NCBI RefSeq assembly: GCF_900111745.1
Contig: NZ_FOIJ01000009.1
Coordinates: forward strand, 1-64,000
Direction: 5' to 3'
Source of the DNA: Stigmatella erecta
Lineage (GTDB): Bacteria > Myxococcota > Myxococcia > Myxococcales > Myxococcaceae
DNA: 64,000 bases
The first letter of the stretch is position 1. The number at the start of each line of letters is the position of its first letter. The notes beneath the pieces were generated by a model. That model did not search any database. It was not told where the DNA came from and saw only the letters and a program-made list of their open reading frames with translations. This document shows positions 1 to 11,243 of this stretch, piece after piece. Position numbers and translations under genes: made by a program.

Positions 1-32
1 AAACCGCGTGGGAGAGTAGGTCGCTGCCGGAT
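1..32 (+). rRNA. rrf: 5S ribosomal RNA, 3' end only
   Basis: The first bases read CCGCGTGGGAGAGTAGGTCG and continue CTGCCGGA, the conserved 3' arm of bacterial 5S rRNA (compare the GCGAGAGTAGG...CTGCC end in E. coli). The rest of the gene, and presumably the rRNA operon, lies left of the window. A Rho-independent terminator follows within 20 bases. The exact 3' end is estimated. Confidence 0.82.
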
Positions 33-48
33 TCTTTTTTGTAACTTG

Positions 49-92
49 CGCCCCTGGCGCCCTTCACTGGGCCCCAGGGGCGTTTTCTTTTT
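49..92 (+). terminator. Rho-independent terminator of the rRNA operon
   Basis: A 9-bp stem, CGCCCCTGG (49-57) with CCAGGGGCG (74-82), is followed by TTTTCTTTTTTT. It sits just after the 5S end, as expected for the end of an rrn operon. Confidence 0.85.
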
Positions 93-331
93 TTGGAGCT
101 GGTTGTTGGCCTTGGCCAAGGCGAGTTGCCACTGCCGCGAGCACCCAGAGGCCGCCCGGTCGGCGAAAGAGGGCCGGTAAACGACTTAAGTTGGCGGATT
201 CTTTAGGTATTTGGGGACGCTGCGTTGTTTGACTCCCCATCTCAGCTCCGATTAGAGTCCGGGGGGCTCCGGTCGGCATCCCGCCGCTTCCAGCTGCATC
301 GTCCCTGCCCGGTGCCGGGCGATTCCACGAG
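93..331. other. Intergenic leader, no gene seen
   Basis: This stretch between the rRNA terminator and the kinase gene has no ORF with convincing codon bias. It holds a short palindrome (TTGGCCAA) near 110 and a less GC-rich patch around 187-230 that could contain the kinase promoter. No convincing -35/-10 pair was recognised. Confidence 0.5.
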
Positions 332-3010
332 ATGAAGCGTCCCACTACATTCGGGAAGTACCTGCTGCTTGAGCGCATCAACGTCGGCGGTATGGCGGAG
401 GTGTTCATCGCCAAGGCGTTTGGCGTCGAGGGCTTCGAGCGCTTCCTGGCCATCAAAAAGATCCTCCCCACGATGGCCGAGGACCAGGAATTCATCACGA
501 TGTTCATCGACGAGGCGCGGATCAGCGTTCAGCTGAACCACGCCAACGTCGTGCACATCCACGAGCTCGGCAAGTACGAGGACACCTACTTCATCGCGAT
601 GGAGTACGTGGCTGGAAGGGATCTCCGCACCATCCTGGAGCGCTACCGCAGGCGCAAGGAGATCATGCCGACCGCTCAGGCGGTCTTCATCGCATCGAAG
701 ATGTGCGAGGGGCTCGATTACGCGCACCGCAAGAAGGATGCGCGCGGGCAAGACCTGTCGATCATTCACCGGGACGTGTCGCCCCAGAACATCCTGGTCT
801 CCTACGAGGGAGAGGTGAAGATCATCGACTTTGGCATCGCCAAAGCGACCAACCGCTCCCAGAAAACCCAAGCCGGTATCCTCAAAGGCAAGTTCGGGTA
901 CATGAGCCCGGAACAAGTCCGCGGGATGCCGATCGATCGCCGGAGCGATGTCTTCGCGGTGGGCGTCATCCTTTACGAGATGCTCACCGGCGAGAAGCTC
1001 TTCGTGGGAGAGTCGGACTTCTCCACCCTCGAGAAGGTGCGCAACGCGGACGTTCCGCTGCCTCGCCAGTTCAATCCCAACTGTCCCGCGGGCCTGGAGA
1101 AGGTGGTGCTCAAGGCGCTCGCGCGGGAGCCCGACGAGCGCTACCTCTGGGCCTCCGACCTTCAAGAAGACCTGATGCGGTTCCTGCTCGCAGGCGACGC
1201 CATCTACTCTTCGAAGCACCTGTCGGCGTTCATGAAGGAGTCCTTCGCCGAGGACATGTTGCGTGAGGCCGAGAAGATAGAGCGCTTCTCCGCCATCGAA
1301 CGGCCTGACCAGATTGAAGCGTCGGGGGTCACCGCGATCCCGCCTCAGCGGGCTCCTCGCAGGACCTCCATGGCGACGCCGGTTCCTCACGCGGTTGCCT
1401 CCTCGGCGCGCGTTACTCCTGCGCCTTACCGGACGCCTCCTGCCCATGACATTCCTCCTCCCACCGAGGAGGAGCTCGCCGAAATGGATGGGGCGTCAGA
1501 CAAGACCCAGATCGTCGACTCGGCCATGGCCCTCAAGGGCGAGGAAGCCGCGGGCGTGCTCTACGACGACAGCCAGACGGGGAAGAATGCCAACCCCCTG
1601 TCGGGTGACGACACCGGACGCGCTCAGAATCCGCTCCAGTACGATGATACTGGTGCTCGGCTGCAGAATCCTTACACCAGCGACGCCACCATGGCGGCGC
1701 CCATCCCGACCGCCTCGATTCCCGTGCTGCGGCCCAAGGGGAAGAGCGGTCCCAAGTCCCAGGTCGTCATAGGAGAGGGAGAGCCCGAGAACTTCGGGGG
1801 GGCCACCATGATCGGCCCGGCTCCGACGTCTCGCCCCAACGCGGCCGAGGAGGAGATGGACGAGGACCCGGCGTCCACCGTGGCGCTGTCCGGTCACGAT
1901 GCCCAGGACGACGGACTGGATGAAGCCGATGGCTCCCTGGACGAGGAGGGGCCCGAGCAGGAGACGGGTGAAGTTCCCGTGGCTCCTGCCAGGCGTCTTC
2001 CCCCCCCGAAACCCGCGGTGCGGGCCCCCCTGCTGCCGGCGAAGCTGCGCGATCCCAAGATCCTCGCGGCGGCGGGCGGTGGGGTGCTCCTCCTGATCGT
2101 TCTCCTCGCGGTGGTCTTCTCGGGTCCTGATACGGGGCAGATCATGTTCCGGGTCGAGCCCGCAGAGCGGGCGCAGATCCTCGTGGACGATCAGCCGGTC
2201 GTTTCGGGAACCGTCCTGGAGCTGGAGCCTGGGGAGCACAAGGTCGTCGCGCGGGCGCCCGGGTTCGTGCGCAAGGAAATGACGGTGCAGATCGTCGCCG
2301 GGCAGAAGCCCCTGCCCGTGCTCCTGAAACTGCAGCGCGAGGCCGAGGAGAAAAAGCCCCCCCCCGAGGTTGCTCAGAAGCCTGGTGCCGTGCCGGTGCC
2401 TCCTGCCAAGCCGGAGGAGACGCCCTCTCGCCAGCCCACGCCGCCTCCGGAGCCTCCCAAGCCGGCGACGTTCATGGCGGTCTTCGAGGGCAATAAAGGC
2501 GCGGACATCCTTGTTGATGGAAAACCCGCCGGGCAGACCCCCAACGCCAAGGTCGCGGATCTGGTCGCCGGGAAGACTTATAAATTCGTGGCCAAGATGG
2601 TTGGCTACAAGCCCTACGCGGGTGAGTTCGCCTACCAGGGGCAGCCCGAGCAGAAGGTGAGCTTCGCCCTTGAGAAGGAACCTGAGTCGGCCGTCGCCAC
2701 CAAGGCGTCCGAGCCCAAGCCCGAGCCCAGGCCCGAGCCCAGGCCCAAGCCGCCGCCTGCCGCCAAGGAGCCTGTGAAGCCCAAGGTGATGGGGAAGTTT
2801 GCTTGCAGTACCAAACCCGCGGGCGCACGGATCTGGGTGGATGGCAAGGACACGGGCCGGGAAACCCCGGTGGCCATCGGCAACCCGCTGCTCCTGCCCG
2901 TCGGCCCCCGGAAGATCGTTTTCAAGCTCAACGGCAAGCAAACCAAGCCGAAGACGGTGATCATCAAGGAGGGAGAGGTCGAGAAGCTCATTAATGAGCC
3001 CATTGAGTGA
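332..3010 (+). CDS. Membrane-anchored Ser/Thr protein kinase with PEGA repeats
   Basis: An 892-residue eukaryotic-like kinase of the PknB/Pkn type common in myxobacteria. The kinase domain covers about residues 8-280: a glycine-rich stretch near 18-24, the AIKK lysine at 42, the HRDVSPQN catalytic loop at 146-153, DFG at 166-168 and MSPEQ at 191-195. A Pro/Ala/Glu-rich linker follows, then one membrane helix near 579-600. The exported C-terminal part has three PEGA-like modules (about 610-670, 712-790 and 825-892), separated by Pro/Lys-rich linkers. PEGA modules are thought to be surface or cell-wall sensing domains, so the inferred role is relaying an envelope signal to cytoplasmic phosphorylation. 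The substrate is unknown. ATG 332 starts directly at the kinase fold. Confidence 0.92.
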   Translation: MKRPTTFGKYLLLERINVGGMAEVFIAKAFGVEGFERFLAIKKILPTMAEDQEFITMFIDEARISVQLNHANVVHIHELGKYEDTYFIAMEYVAGRDLRTILERYRRRKEIMPTAQAVFIASKMCEGLDYAHRKKDARGQDLSIIHRDVSPQNILVSYEGEVKIIDFGIAKATNRSQKTQAGILKGKFGYMSPEQVRGMPIDRRSDVFAVGVILYEMLTGEKLFVGESDFSTLEKVRNADVPLPRQFNPNCPAGLEKVVLKALAREPDERYLWASDLQEDLMRFLLAGDAIYSSKHLSAFMKESFAEDMLREAEKIERFSAIERPDQIEASGVTAIPPQRAPRRTSMATPVPHAVASSARVTPAPYRTPPAHDIPPPTEEELAEMDGASDKTQIVDSAMALKGEEAAGVLYDDSQTGKNANPLSGDDTGRAQNPLQYDDTGARLQNPYTSDATMAAPIPTASIPVLRPKGKSGPKSQVVIGEGEPENFGGATMIGPAPTSRPNAAEEEMDEDPASTVALSGHDAQDDGLDEADGSLDEEGPEQETGEVPVAPARRLPPPKPAVRAPLLPAKLRDPKILAAAGGGVLLLIVLLAVVFSGPDTGQIMFRVEPAERAQILVDDQPVVSGTVLELEPGEHKVVARAPGFVRKEMTVQIVAGQKPLPVLLKLQREAEEKKPPPEVAQKPGAVPVPPAKPEETPSRQPTPPPEPPKPATFMAVFEGNKGADILVDGKPAGQTPNAKVADLVAGKTYKFVAKMVGYKPYAGEFAYQGQPEQKVSFALEKEPESAVATKASEPKPEPRPEPRPKPPPAAKEPVKPKVMGKFACSTKPAGARIWVDGKDTGRETPVAIGNPLLLPVGPRKIVFKLNGKQTKPKTVIIKEGEVEKLINEPIE

Positions 3011-3071
3011 GCCCATCGAATGAGCCGGTCAGCCTCATCCCTGCCTTTGTCTGGTTGAGAGGTAACGCGCC

Positions 3072-4442
3072 ATGCAGACGACGCCTGTCCGGGCCCCGAA
3101 TGAGGCCGGCCCCGCGCAGCAGCCCATCTCCTATCCAACCCGCCGCGAGTTCCTGGAGCCCGATTGGCGCCGGATTCCCGCCTACAAGGACGTCACGTCC
3201 GAGGAGTGGGAGAGCGCGCTCTGGCAGCGCAAGCACACCATCAAGAACCTCCGCGAGTTGAAGGCCGCGCTCGGTCCCCTGCTGCCCGAGGACCTCGCCG
3301 CGAGCATCGAGCGGGACCAGCAGGAGCGCGCGACCATGTCCGTGCTCCTCCCCCCGCAGATGCTCAACACGATGAACCTGGAGGACCTGTGGGGCGATCC
3401 GGTCCGCCGCTACATGCTGCCTGCCTTCGCGGACCGGCGCACCGACTGGCCCAACCACCCCCGCGCCAGCCGGGACAGCCTCCACGAGGCCGAGATGTGG
3501 GCCGTGGAAGGGCTCACCCACCGCTACCCCACCAAGGTGCTCGCGGAGATGTTGCCCACGTGCCCCCAGTACTGCGGCCACTGCACCCGCATGGACCTGG
3601 TCGGCAATGACGTGCCCCAGGTGGAGAAGCACCGCTTCTCCATCGGTCCCAAGGAGCGCTACGAGAAGATGCTGGAGTACCTGCGCCGCACGCCCTCCGT
3701 GCGCGACGTGGTCGTCTCCGGTGGCGACATCGCCAACCTGCCCATCCAGCAGCTCGAGCCCTTCGTCAGCTCGCTCATGGACATCCCCAACATCCGGGAC
3801 ATCCGTCTGGCCAGCAAGGGCCTCATGGGCATCCCCCAGCACTTCCTCCAGGACAGCGTCCTCCAAGGGCTGGACCGGCTCGCCAAGAAGGCCGTCGAGC
3901 GCGGGGTCGACCTGGCCCTCCACACCCACGTCAACCACGCCCGGCAGCTCACGCCGCTCGTGGGCAAGGCCGTGCGCAAGCTGCTCGACATGGGCTTCCG
4001 CGATGTCCGCAACCAGGGCGTGCTGCTGCGCGGCGTGAACGACAGCGCTCCGGCCCTGCTGGACCTGTGCTTCACACTGCTCGACCACGCGAAGATCCTG
4101 CCGTACTACTTCTACATGTGCGACATGATCCCCAACTCGGAGCACTGGCGGCTGTCCGTCGCGCAGGCCCAGACGCTCCAGCACGACATCATGGGCTACA
4201 TGCCGGGCTTCGCCACGCCCCGCATCGTGTGTGACGTACCCTTCGTGGGCAAGCGCTGGGTCCACCAGGTGGCCGAGTACGACCGCGAGCGCGGCATCTC
4301 CTACTGGACCAAGAACTACCGCACCGGCATCGAGGCGAATGATCCCGAGGCGCTCACCCGCAAGTACGAGTACTACGATCCCATCGACACCCTGCCCGAG
4401 GCGGGCCAGGCGTGGTGGCGCGACCAGCCCAAGGCCGCGTGA
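3072..4442 (+). CDS. KamA-family radical SAM aminomutase, divergent paralogue
   Basis: A 456-residue lysine 2,3-aminomutase-type protein. The 4Fe-4S/SAM motif CPQYCGHC lies at residues 164-171 and the characteristic VVSGGD follows. In classical KamA the PLP lysine sits in a PGG-x-GK motif; here the equivalent place reads PFVGKRW (Lys about 394), so the lysine is kept but its glycine-rich context is lost. It overlaps the next gene, a second KamA, by one base, so the two are almost certainly co-translated. Family chemistry is 2,3-amino migration using SAM and PLP. The true substrate (lysine, glutamate or another amino acid) cannot be read from the sequence. Confidence 0.82.
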   Translation: MQTTPVRAPNEAGPAQQPISYPTRREFLEPDWRRIPAYKDVTSEEWESALWQRKHTIKNLRELKAALGPLLPEDLAASIERDQQERATMSVLLPPQMLNTMNLEDLWGDPVRRYMLPAFADRRTDWPNHPRASRDSLHEAEMWAVEGLTHRYPTKVLAEMLPTCPQYCGHCTRMDLVGNDVPQVEKHRFSIGPKERYEKMLEYLRRTPSVRDVVVSGGDIANLPIQQLEPFVSSLMDIPNIRDIRLASKGLMGIPQHFLQDSVLQGLDRLAKKAVERGVDLALHTHVNHARQLTPLVGKAVRKLLDMGFRDVRNQGVLLRGVNDSAPALLDLCFTLLDHAKILPYYFYMCDMIPNSEHWRLSVAQAQTLQHDIMGYMPGFATPRIVCDVPFVGKRWVHQVAEYDRERGISYWTKNYRTGIEANDPEALTRKYEYYDPIDTLPEAGQAWWRDQPKAA

Positions 4443-5677
4443 TGGATTCCCTCCTCCCTCCCCGGGAGGCTCCGGCCGTGGGGCCCTCCACCTCCCGGGC
4501 CGAGCGCCCTCCGGCCAGCGAGGCCGGACGGCGGCGCCTCTTTCCGGACGCCACGGACGCCGAATGGGGTGACTGGCGCTGGCAGCAGCGCCATGCCGTC
4601 CGCAGCCTCGCGCAGCTCGAGCGCTACGTGCCGTTGACGCCGCAGGAGCGGGCCGGGGTCCTGGAGACCGCAGCCCTGTTCCGCATCGGCATCAGCCCGT
4701 ACTACCTGTCCCTCATCGATCCCGAGCACCCGTTCTGCCCCGTGCGGATGCAGTCCATTCCGGTGCAGGAGGAGGCCCGCATCCGCCCCGGCGAGCTGGC
4801 GGACCCCCTGGGCGAAGACAAGACGCGGCCCGAGGAGGCCATCGTCCACAAGTATCCGGACCGGGTGCTCTTCCTCGCCCTGGATACCTGCTCCGTGTAC
4901 TGCCGCCACTGCACCCGCCGCCGCATCACCAAGGGCGGCGAGGCGGAGCTCAGCAAGGACCAGATGCGCCGGGGCATCGAGTACATCCGCCAGCACCCCG
5001 AGGTGCGCGATGTGCTCATTTCCGGAGGGGATCCCTTCATTCTCAGCGATGGGCGCCTGGAGGAACTGCTCTCGGCGCTCCAGGCCATCCCCCATGTGGA
5101 GATGATCCGCATCGGGACGCGCGTGCCCGTCTGTCTGCCCATGCGCGTCACCGATGCGCTGGCCCGGACCCTGCGGCGCTACGCCCCCGTGTATGTGGTG
5201 ACGCACTTCAATCACCCGAAGGAAATCACCCCCGAGGCCAGCGAGGCCTGCCAGCGCCTCGTGGACCATGGGGTGCCCGTCGAGAACCAGGCCGTGCTCA
5301 TGCGCCGGCTCAACTCGGAGGCGCGCATCATCCAGGAGCTGTCCCACCGGCTGCTGCGCATCCGTGTGCGGCCCTATTACCTCCACCAGATGGATGTCGC
5401 GCAGGGGTGTGAGCACCTGCGGACGCCTATCTCCAAGGGCTTGGAGATCCTCCAGCAGATGCGGGGCCACACGACCGGCCTGGCCGTGCCGCACCTGGCC
5501 GTGGACCTGCCCGGTGGGGGAGGGAAGGTCACGCTCCAGCCCGATTACGTGGTGGAACGCGGCGAGCGCGAGACGGTCTTCCGCAACTACAAGGGAGAGC
5601 GCTACGCGTATCCCGAGCCGGAGGAGACCGACTGCTCGTGCCCGTATGACGAGATCTGGCGGGCCCAGTCCCGCTGA
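4442..5677 (+). CDS. kamA: L-lysine 2,3-aminomutase (KamA-like)
   Basis: 411 residues, starting at ATG 4442, which overlaps the stop of the upstream KamA paralogue. An in-frame ATG at 4412 would lie inside that gene. It carries CSVYCRHCTRR (Cys 150, 154, 157) for the 4Fe-4S/SAM cluster, the conserved LISGGDPF, and an intact PLP motif LPGGGGK with Lys about 362, so this is the orthodox member of the pair. The family turns L-lysine into beta-lysine, used in some secondary metabolites and in osmolyte synthesis. EpmB of the EF-P pathway is a shorter relative, but no epmA or efp lies nearby. Glutamate 2,3-aminomutase remains possible. Confidence 0.85.
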   Translation: MDSLLPPREAPAVGPSTSRAERPPASEAGRRRLFPDATDAEWGDWRWQQRHAVRSLAQLERYVPLTPQERAGVLETAALFRIGISPYYLSLIDPEHPFCPVRMQSIPVQEEARIRPGELADPLGEDKTRPEEAIVHKYPDRVLFLALDTCSVYCRHCTRRRITKGGEAELSKDQMRRGIEYIRQHPEVRDVLISGGDPFILSDGRLEELLSALQAIPHVEMIRIGTRVPVCLPMRVTDALARTLRRYAPVYVVTHFNHPKEITPEASEACQRLVDHGVPVENQAVLMRRLNSEARIIQELSHRLLRIRVRPYYLHQMDVAQGCEHLRTPISKGLEILQQMRGHTTGLAVPHLAVDLPGGGGKVTLQPDYVVERGERETVFRNYKGERYAYPEPEETDCSCPYDEIWRAQSR

Positions 5678-5680
5678 GTC

Positions 5681-6247
5681 CTACTCCGCGGGCACTTCCT
5701 GCCCGGCCGCCGGCGGGGAGGGGGTGGCTTCCTCCACCGGGGGCTCGGTCTGCTCCAGTCCCAGCTCTCCGGGCGGAAGGCCCTGCTCCACCACGGGGGG
5801 GGCGCCTGCCACGGACTCCAGCTCCACCGGGTTCTCCTCGGTGATGCCGTTCTGGATGGGGATTTCTTCCGGCGGGAGCGGCTGGTTTGGGGCCTCTCGC
5901 GCGGCCTTTTCCTGTGCCTCCAGTTGCTTCGCGGCCTCCTGGACGGCGGCTCGCTCCTCCAGGCTCAGCCGCGCCACCTGGCGGGCGTACTGCTTGTCCG
6001 ACACCGCGTGCTTTTCGAGCACGGCCGCCACCGCGCTCTGCTGGTCCTGGATGACCTGGCGCCGCTCCTCGGTGGTCATCTCCGAGGGCTTTCGCTTGCC
6101 GTATGCCTCGTTCACCCGCTCCAGCGCCGCCTGTTCATCCCGGCGGATGAGGGCCAGCTTCTGCGGCGTGAGGGCGTCCTGCGCCAGGGCAAGGCCCGGA
6201 ACGGCGAGCCAGGAGGCCAGCAGCAGCGCGGGGGTGGGGCGGGACAT
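5681..6247 (-). CDS. Exported Glu/Pro-rich protein of unknown function
   Basis: 188 residues with an N-terminal Sec signal (hydrophobic LLLASWLAVPGLALA, cleavage after ALAQ). The middle (about 25-125) is Glu/Gln/Arg-rich and probably helical, with ERRQVIQDQQ and EERAAVQEAAKQLEAQEKAA, and could form a short coiled coil. The last 60 residues are acidic and Pro-rich with no predicted fold. It ends 3 bases from the convergent kamA. It is the last of three leftward genes, all exported or membrane proteins. No family was recognised. Confidence 0.7.
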   Translation of the reverse strand: MSRPTPALLLASWLAVPGLALAQDALTPQKLALIRRDEQAALERVNEAYGKRKPSEMTTEERRQVIQDQQSAVAAVLEKHAVSDKQYARQVARLSLEERAAVQEAAKQLEAQEKAAREAPNQPLPPEEIPIQNGITEENPVELESVAGAPPVVEQGLPPGELGLEQTEPPVEEATPSPPAAGQEVPAE

Positions 6248-6322
6248 GGCGGCACCTCGGAGGTTCTCTTCAATCTAGGAGGACGGCCCCGGGGGAGCAA
6301 TCCGCCCGTGTGGCGGCCGCTT

Positions 6323-6649
6323 TCAGCCCTGCCGGCACCGGGTACAGCGGCCGTGGGCCTGGGCGCACTGTTCACGGGCCTGGACGCAGCGGGGGGGAAG
6401 GTCCGTCCGGTCCGGCGTGCGCTCCACCCAGGAGCACAGCGCATCGGCCAGCTCGCACAGCTCCGAGGAGGCGTCGCAGCGCGAGGCACAGGAGGACTCC
6501 TCCGCGTGGGCCTGGAAGCGCAGTTCCTCCATCCGGGCTTCCGCGGCATCGATGCGCGCATCGCTCGTGCCCGCGACCCGCTCCACCCGGTTCGGGCAGC
6601 CCGTGAGCCCCAACGTCACCACCAGCAGGAGAGGGAAGAAAGCGCGCAT
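6323..6649 (-). CDS. Small cysteine-rich lipoprotein
   Basis: 108 residues. A lipobox, LGLTGC, puts the lipidated Cys at residue 18, so the mature protein is an anchored lipoprotein of about 90 residues. The mature part has a helical stretch with DARIDAAEARMEELRFQ and then eight to ten further cysteines in CxxxC- and CxxC-like spacings, ending CTRCRQG. Disulfides or metal binding are possible in the envelope. It is the middle gene of a leftward trio. No named family was recognised. Confidence 0.7.
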   Translation of the reverse strand: MRAFFPLLLVVTLGLTGCPNRVERVAGTSDARIDAAEARMEELRFQAHAEESSCASRCDASSELCELADALCSWVERTPDRTDLPPRCVQAREQCAQAHGRCTRCRQG

Positions 6650-6689
6650 GGCCCTCCCTTAAAGCGCCCGCCGCCACCCCGTCCAGCAC

Positions 6690-7229
6690 TCACCGCGCGG
6701 AGGCCGGGGGACGCGGGGACCGTTCCGCCGGCTCCGGCGGGCGCGTCCAGTAGAGATAGGACGCCAGGGCCAGGAGCAGCACCACCGCCCACCGGCGCAG
6801 CGTGTCCTCGCGCTGGCGGCGCGGGGAGCGCGCTTCCTCTCGTTCCAGGGCCTCCAACGTGGCTTCGACCTCCGGCCCCAGGGTGAGCAGCCGCTGGCAC
6901 AGCGCCACCGTGCCGGCCAGGGCCGGGCTCACGGGGGCCACCTGCCGCCCCAGTGCCGCCGAGAGCTGGCGCGTCCAGGCGGCTTCCTCCTCCGCGTTGA
7001 CGGGCTCCCGGCCCTGGCCCCCCATCTGGGCCGTCAGCGCCAGGGCCTCTCGCAGCAGGTGGGTCGCGAGCGCCTCCTGGCTGACCCCGTAGAGGGCGGC
7101 GCAGGCCTCCAGCGTCTCCCCCCGTGCCAGGCGCCGCCGCAGCAGGGCTCCCGCGCGGGGGGGCAGGGCCCGGAGGGCCTCGGCGAACGGGGCTGGTGAG
7201 AGCTGGGAGGCGTCAAAAGCCGTGGCCAT
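6690..7229 (-). CDS. Membrane protein with HTH-like N-terminus
   Basis: 179 residues. The N-terminal 65 residues resemble a sigma-region-4-type helix-turn-helix (LPPRAGALLRRRLARGETLEACAALYGVSQEAL), as seen in cytoplasmic parts of zinc-finger or anti-sigma-like membrane proteins. One membrane helix lies near 148-163 (WAVVLLLALASYLYW), followed by a short Pro-rich tail. An N-in single-pass topology is inferred. It is first in the leftward trio and divergent from the SpoIID gene. A link to sigma-factor control is only a guess from the HTH resemblance. Confidence 0.6.
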   Translation of the reverse strand: MATAFDASQLSPAPFAEALRALPPRAGALLRRRLARGETLEACAALYGVSQEALATHLLREALALTAQMGGQGREPVNAEEEAAWTRQLSAALGRQVAPVSPALAGTVALCQRLLTLGPEVEATLEALEREEARSPRRQREDTLRRWAVVLLLALASYLYWTRPPEPAERSPRPPASAR

Positions 7230-7301
7230 GGGACTTCAGTTTCCCTCATTCCCCGGCCGTTTTCTTGAGCCAGGATCCGGGGCTCCTACACTTCGCCTCT
7301 T

Positions 7302-8411
7302 ATGTTGCGACCTGTTGCAGTGGTGCTGCTGGGCCTGCTGGTCTCTGCTCCCGCGTTCGCGCTGGAGACAATGCGCATCGCCATGAGCGAGGCGGGAGCG
7401 GAGGTGCAGGTGAGCGGCCAGGGCCTCTCCTCCGGTGCGGATACCGAGGAGGCCACCTTCCAGCCGCTCGGCACACGGCAGGCCCTCGTGCGCCGGCGGG
7501 GAAAGAAGCTGGAGGTCAACGGCGTCGCCGTCGCGGGCAGCTCGGTGCGGTTCCGCGCGGGGCTGGAGACGCCGGGCGACGGGGCGTCCCGCGAGAAGCC
7601 CCTGAAGGCGGGCGGCATGGAGGTGCGCGGGGACGTGGTGGTACGGCTGTACCGGGAAGGGCTTCAGCTCATCAACGTCATCCCCCTGGAGGAGTACCTG
7701 GCGGCCGTGCTGGGCAGCGAGATGCCCGTCTCCTTTCCGCCCGAGGCGCTCAAGGCTCAGGCGGTAGCGGCCCGCACCTATGCGCTCCAGAAGAAGCTGG
7801 AGGCCTACGGGAGCTCCTTCTACCTGGGCAGCAGCGTGCTCCATCAGGTGTATGGCGGTGTCAACCGGGAGGATCCCCGCACCCTGGCCGCCGTGGAGGC
7901 CACCCGGGGCGAGGTGCTCACCTACGAGCTGGCCCCCATCGAGGCCTACTTCCATGCCTCCTGTGGCGGGCGGACCGAGTCCGGCCTGGCCGCGCTTCAA
8001 AGGGATTTGCCGTACCTTCAGCCCGCCGAGTGCCCCTGTGGCCGGCTGCCCGCCAGCCGCTGGTCCGCCACCGTGAGCCGCTCGGAGCTTCAGAGCGCCC
8101 TGGGGGGCTCGCCCTCCGGGTTCCGCATCTCCGGCCGCACGGGGACACGCCGGGCCTCCCGGGTGGCCACCTCGGAGGGCCTTACCATGGATGGCCCCCG
8201 CTTCCGCCAGCGGCTGGGCTACACGAAGCTCAAGAGCCTGGACTTCGAGGTGGAGGAGACCTCTCACGGCTACCACTTCACCGGGCGTGGGTATGGCCAT
8301 GGGGCCGGGCTGTGCCAGTGGGGGGCCAAGGCCCTGGCCGACGGCGGGAGGAACTACCGGGACATCCTCTCCCACTACTATCCGGGCACGGACCTGCAGC
8401 AGCTCTATTGA
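7302..8411 (+). CDS. SpoIID/LytB-domain exported protein
   Basis: 369 residues with a signal peptide (about 1-20, ending PAFA). The SpoIID domain covers about 110-365 and shows the family's NVIPLEEYLAAVLGSEMP, the ALKAQAVAARTYA stretch with its key arginine, FHASCGGRTE and the C-terminal GRGYGHGAGLCQWGA. SpoIID homologues are lytic transglycosylases that act on denuded glycan strands. In myxobacteria the protein probably works in periplasmic peptidoglycan remodelling, perhaps in sporulation or division. It stands 39 bases before queA, a common neighbour in this group. Confidence 0.88.
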   Translation: MLRPVAVVLLGLLVSAPAFALETMRIAMSEAGAEVQVSGQGLSSGADTEEATFQPLGTRQALVRRRGKKLEVNGVAVAGSSVRFRAGLETPGDGASREKPLKAGGMEVRGDVVVRLYREGLQLINVIPLEEYLAAVLGSEMPVSFPPEALKAQAVAARTYALQKKLEAYGSSFYLGSSVLHQVYGGVNREDPRTLAAVEATRGEVLTYELAPIEAYFHASCGGRTESGLAALQRDLPYLQPAECPCGRLPASRWSATVSRSELQSALGGSPSGFRISGRTGTRRASRVATSEGLTMDGPRFRQRLGYTKLKSLDFEVEETSHGYHFTGRGYGHGAGLCQWGAKALADGGRNYRDILSHYYPGTDLQQLY

Positions 8412-8450
8412 TGGGTTCCGGGGCGTCCCCCAGGCTGGTACAAGCGCCCC

Positions 8451-10720
<2,270 letters not shown>

Positions 10721-10880
10721 GGGCGGGGGGCCCCGGCCGGGTGGGGAACAGGCACATGCTTTGGGCGTTCACTTGCTCACGATAGGGGGCCCCTGCTAAG
10801 AGGCGCACCCTTTGGGTCGACCTTTGTCCACATTTGGGCGGGGGCTTGAGACCGAACCTTTCCAAGTAACGAGGCGGTAC

Positions 10881-11243
10881 GTGGCACAGAGCTTCCTGAT
10901 TCTGGCACAGGCCCCGGGCGGCGGCGCGAGCCCACTGGTCAATCTGGGCTTCATCGGCCTGCTGGTGGCCATCATGTACTTCGTGATGATCCGTCCCCAG
11001 CAGAAGCAGATGAAGTCCCACCGCGAGCTGCTGTCGGGGCTGAAGAAGGGCGACGAGGTCGTCACCCAGGGGGGCCTGATTGGCAAGATCCACCTGGTCT
11101 CCGATCAGACGGTGACGCTGGAGATCTCCAGCGGGGTACGCATCCGCGTGCTCAAGCGTTCCGTGTACGCCAAGGGCGCGGTGGCCGATGACGCGGCCCC
11201 CGCAGCCGGGGTGAAGCCCGAAGAAAAGAAGGAGGAGAAGTAA
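10881..11243 (+). CDS. yajC: Sec translocase accessory protein YajC
   Basis: 120 residues from GTG 10881; a GAGG lies about 7 bases upstream. An earlier in-frame ATG at 10812 would add 23 unlike-family residues. One membrane helix (LVNLGFIGLLVAIMYFVMI) is followed by RPQQKQMKSHRELLSGLKKGDEVVTQGGLIGKI, the family signature, and a charged Lys/Glu tail. It forms a complex with SecD and SecF that assists SecYEG. Its stop overlaps the secD start by one base (TAATG). Confidence 0.95.
   Translation: MAQSFLILAQAPGGGASPLVNLGFIGLLVAIMYFVMIRPQQKQMKSHRELLSGLKKGDEVVTQGGLIGKIHLVSDQTVTLEISSGVRIRVLKRSVYAKGAVADDAAPAAGVKPEEKKEEK

Noticed and set aside
4442-5677. EpmB-type (EF-P) function for the KamA protein
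   Set aside because: EpmB proteins are shorter and usually linked to epmA or efp; neither is nearby.
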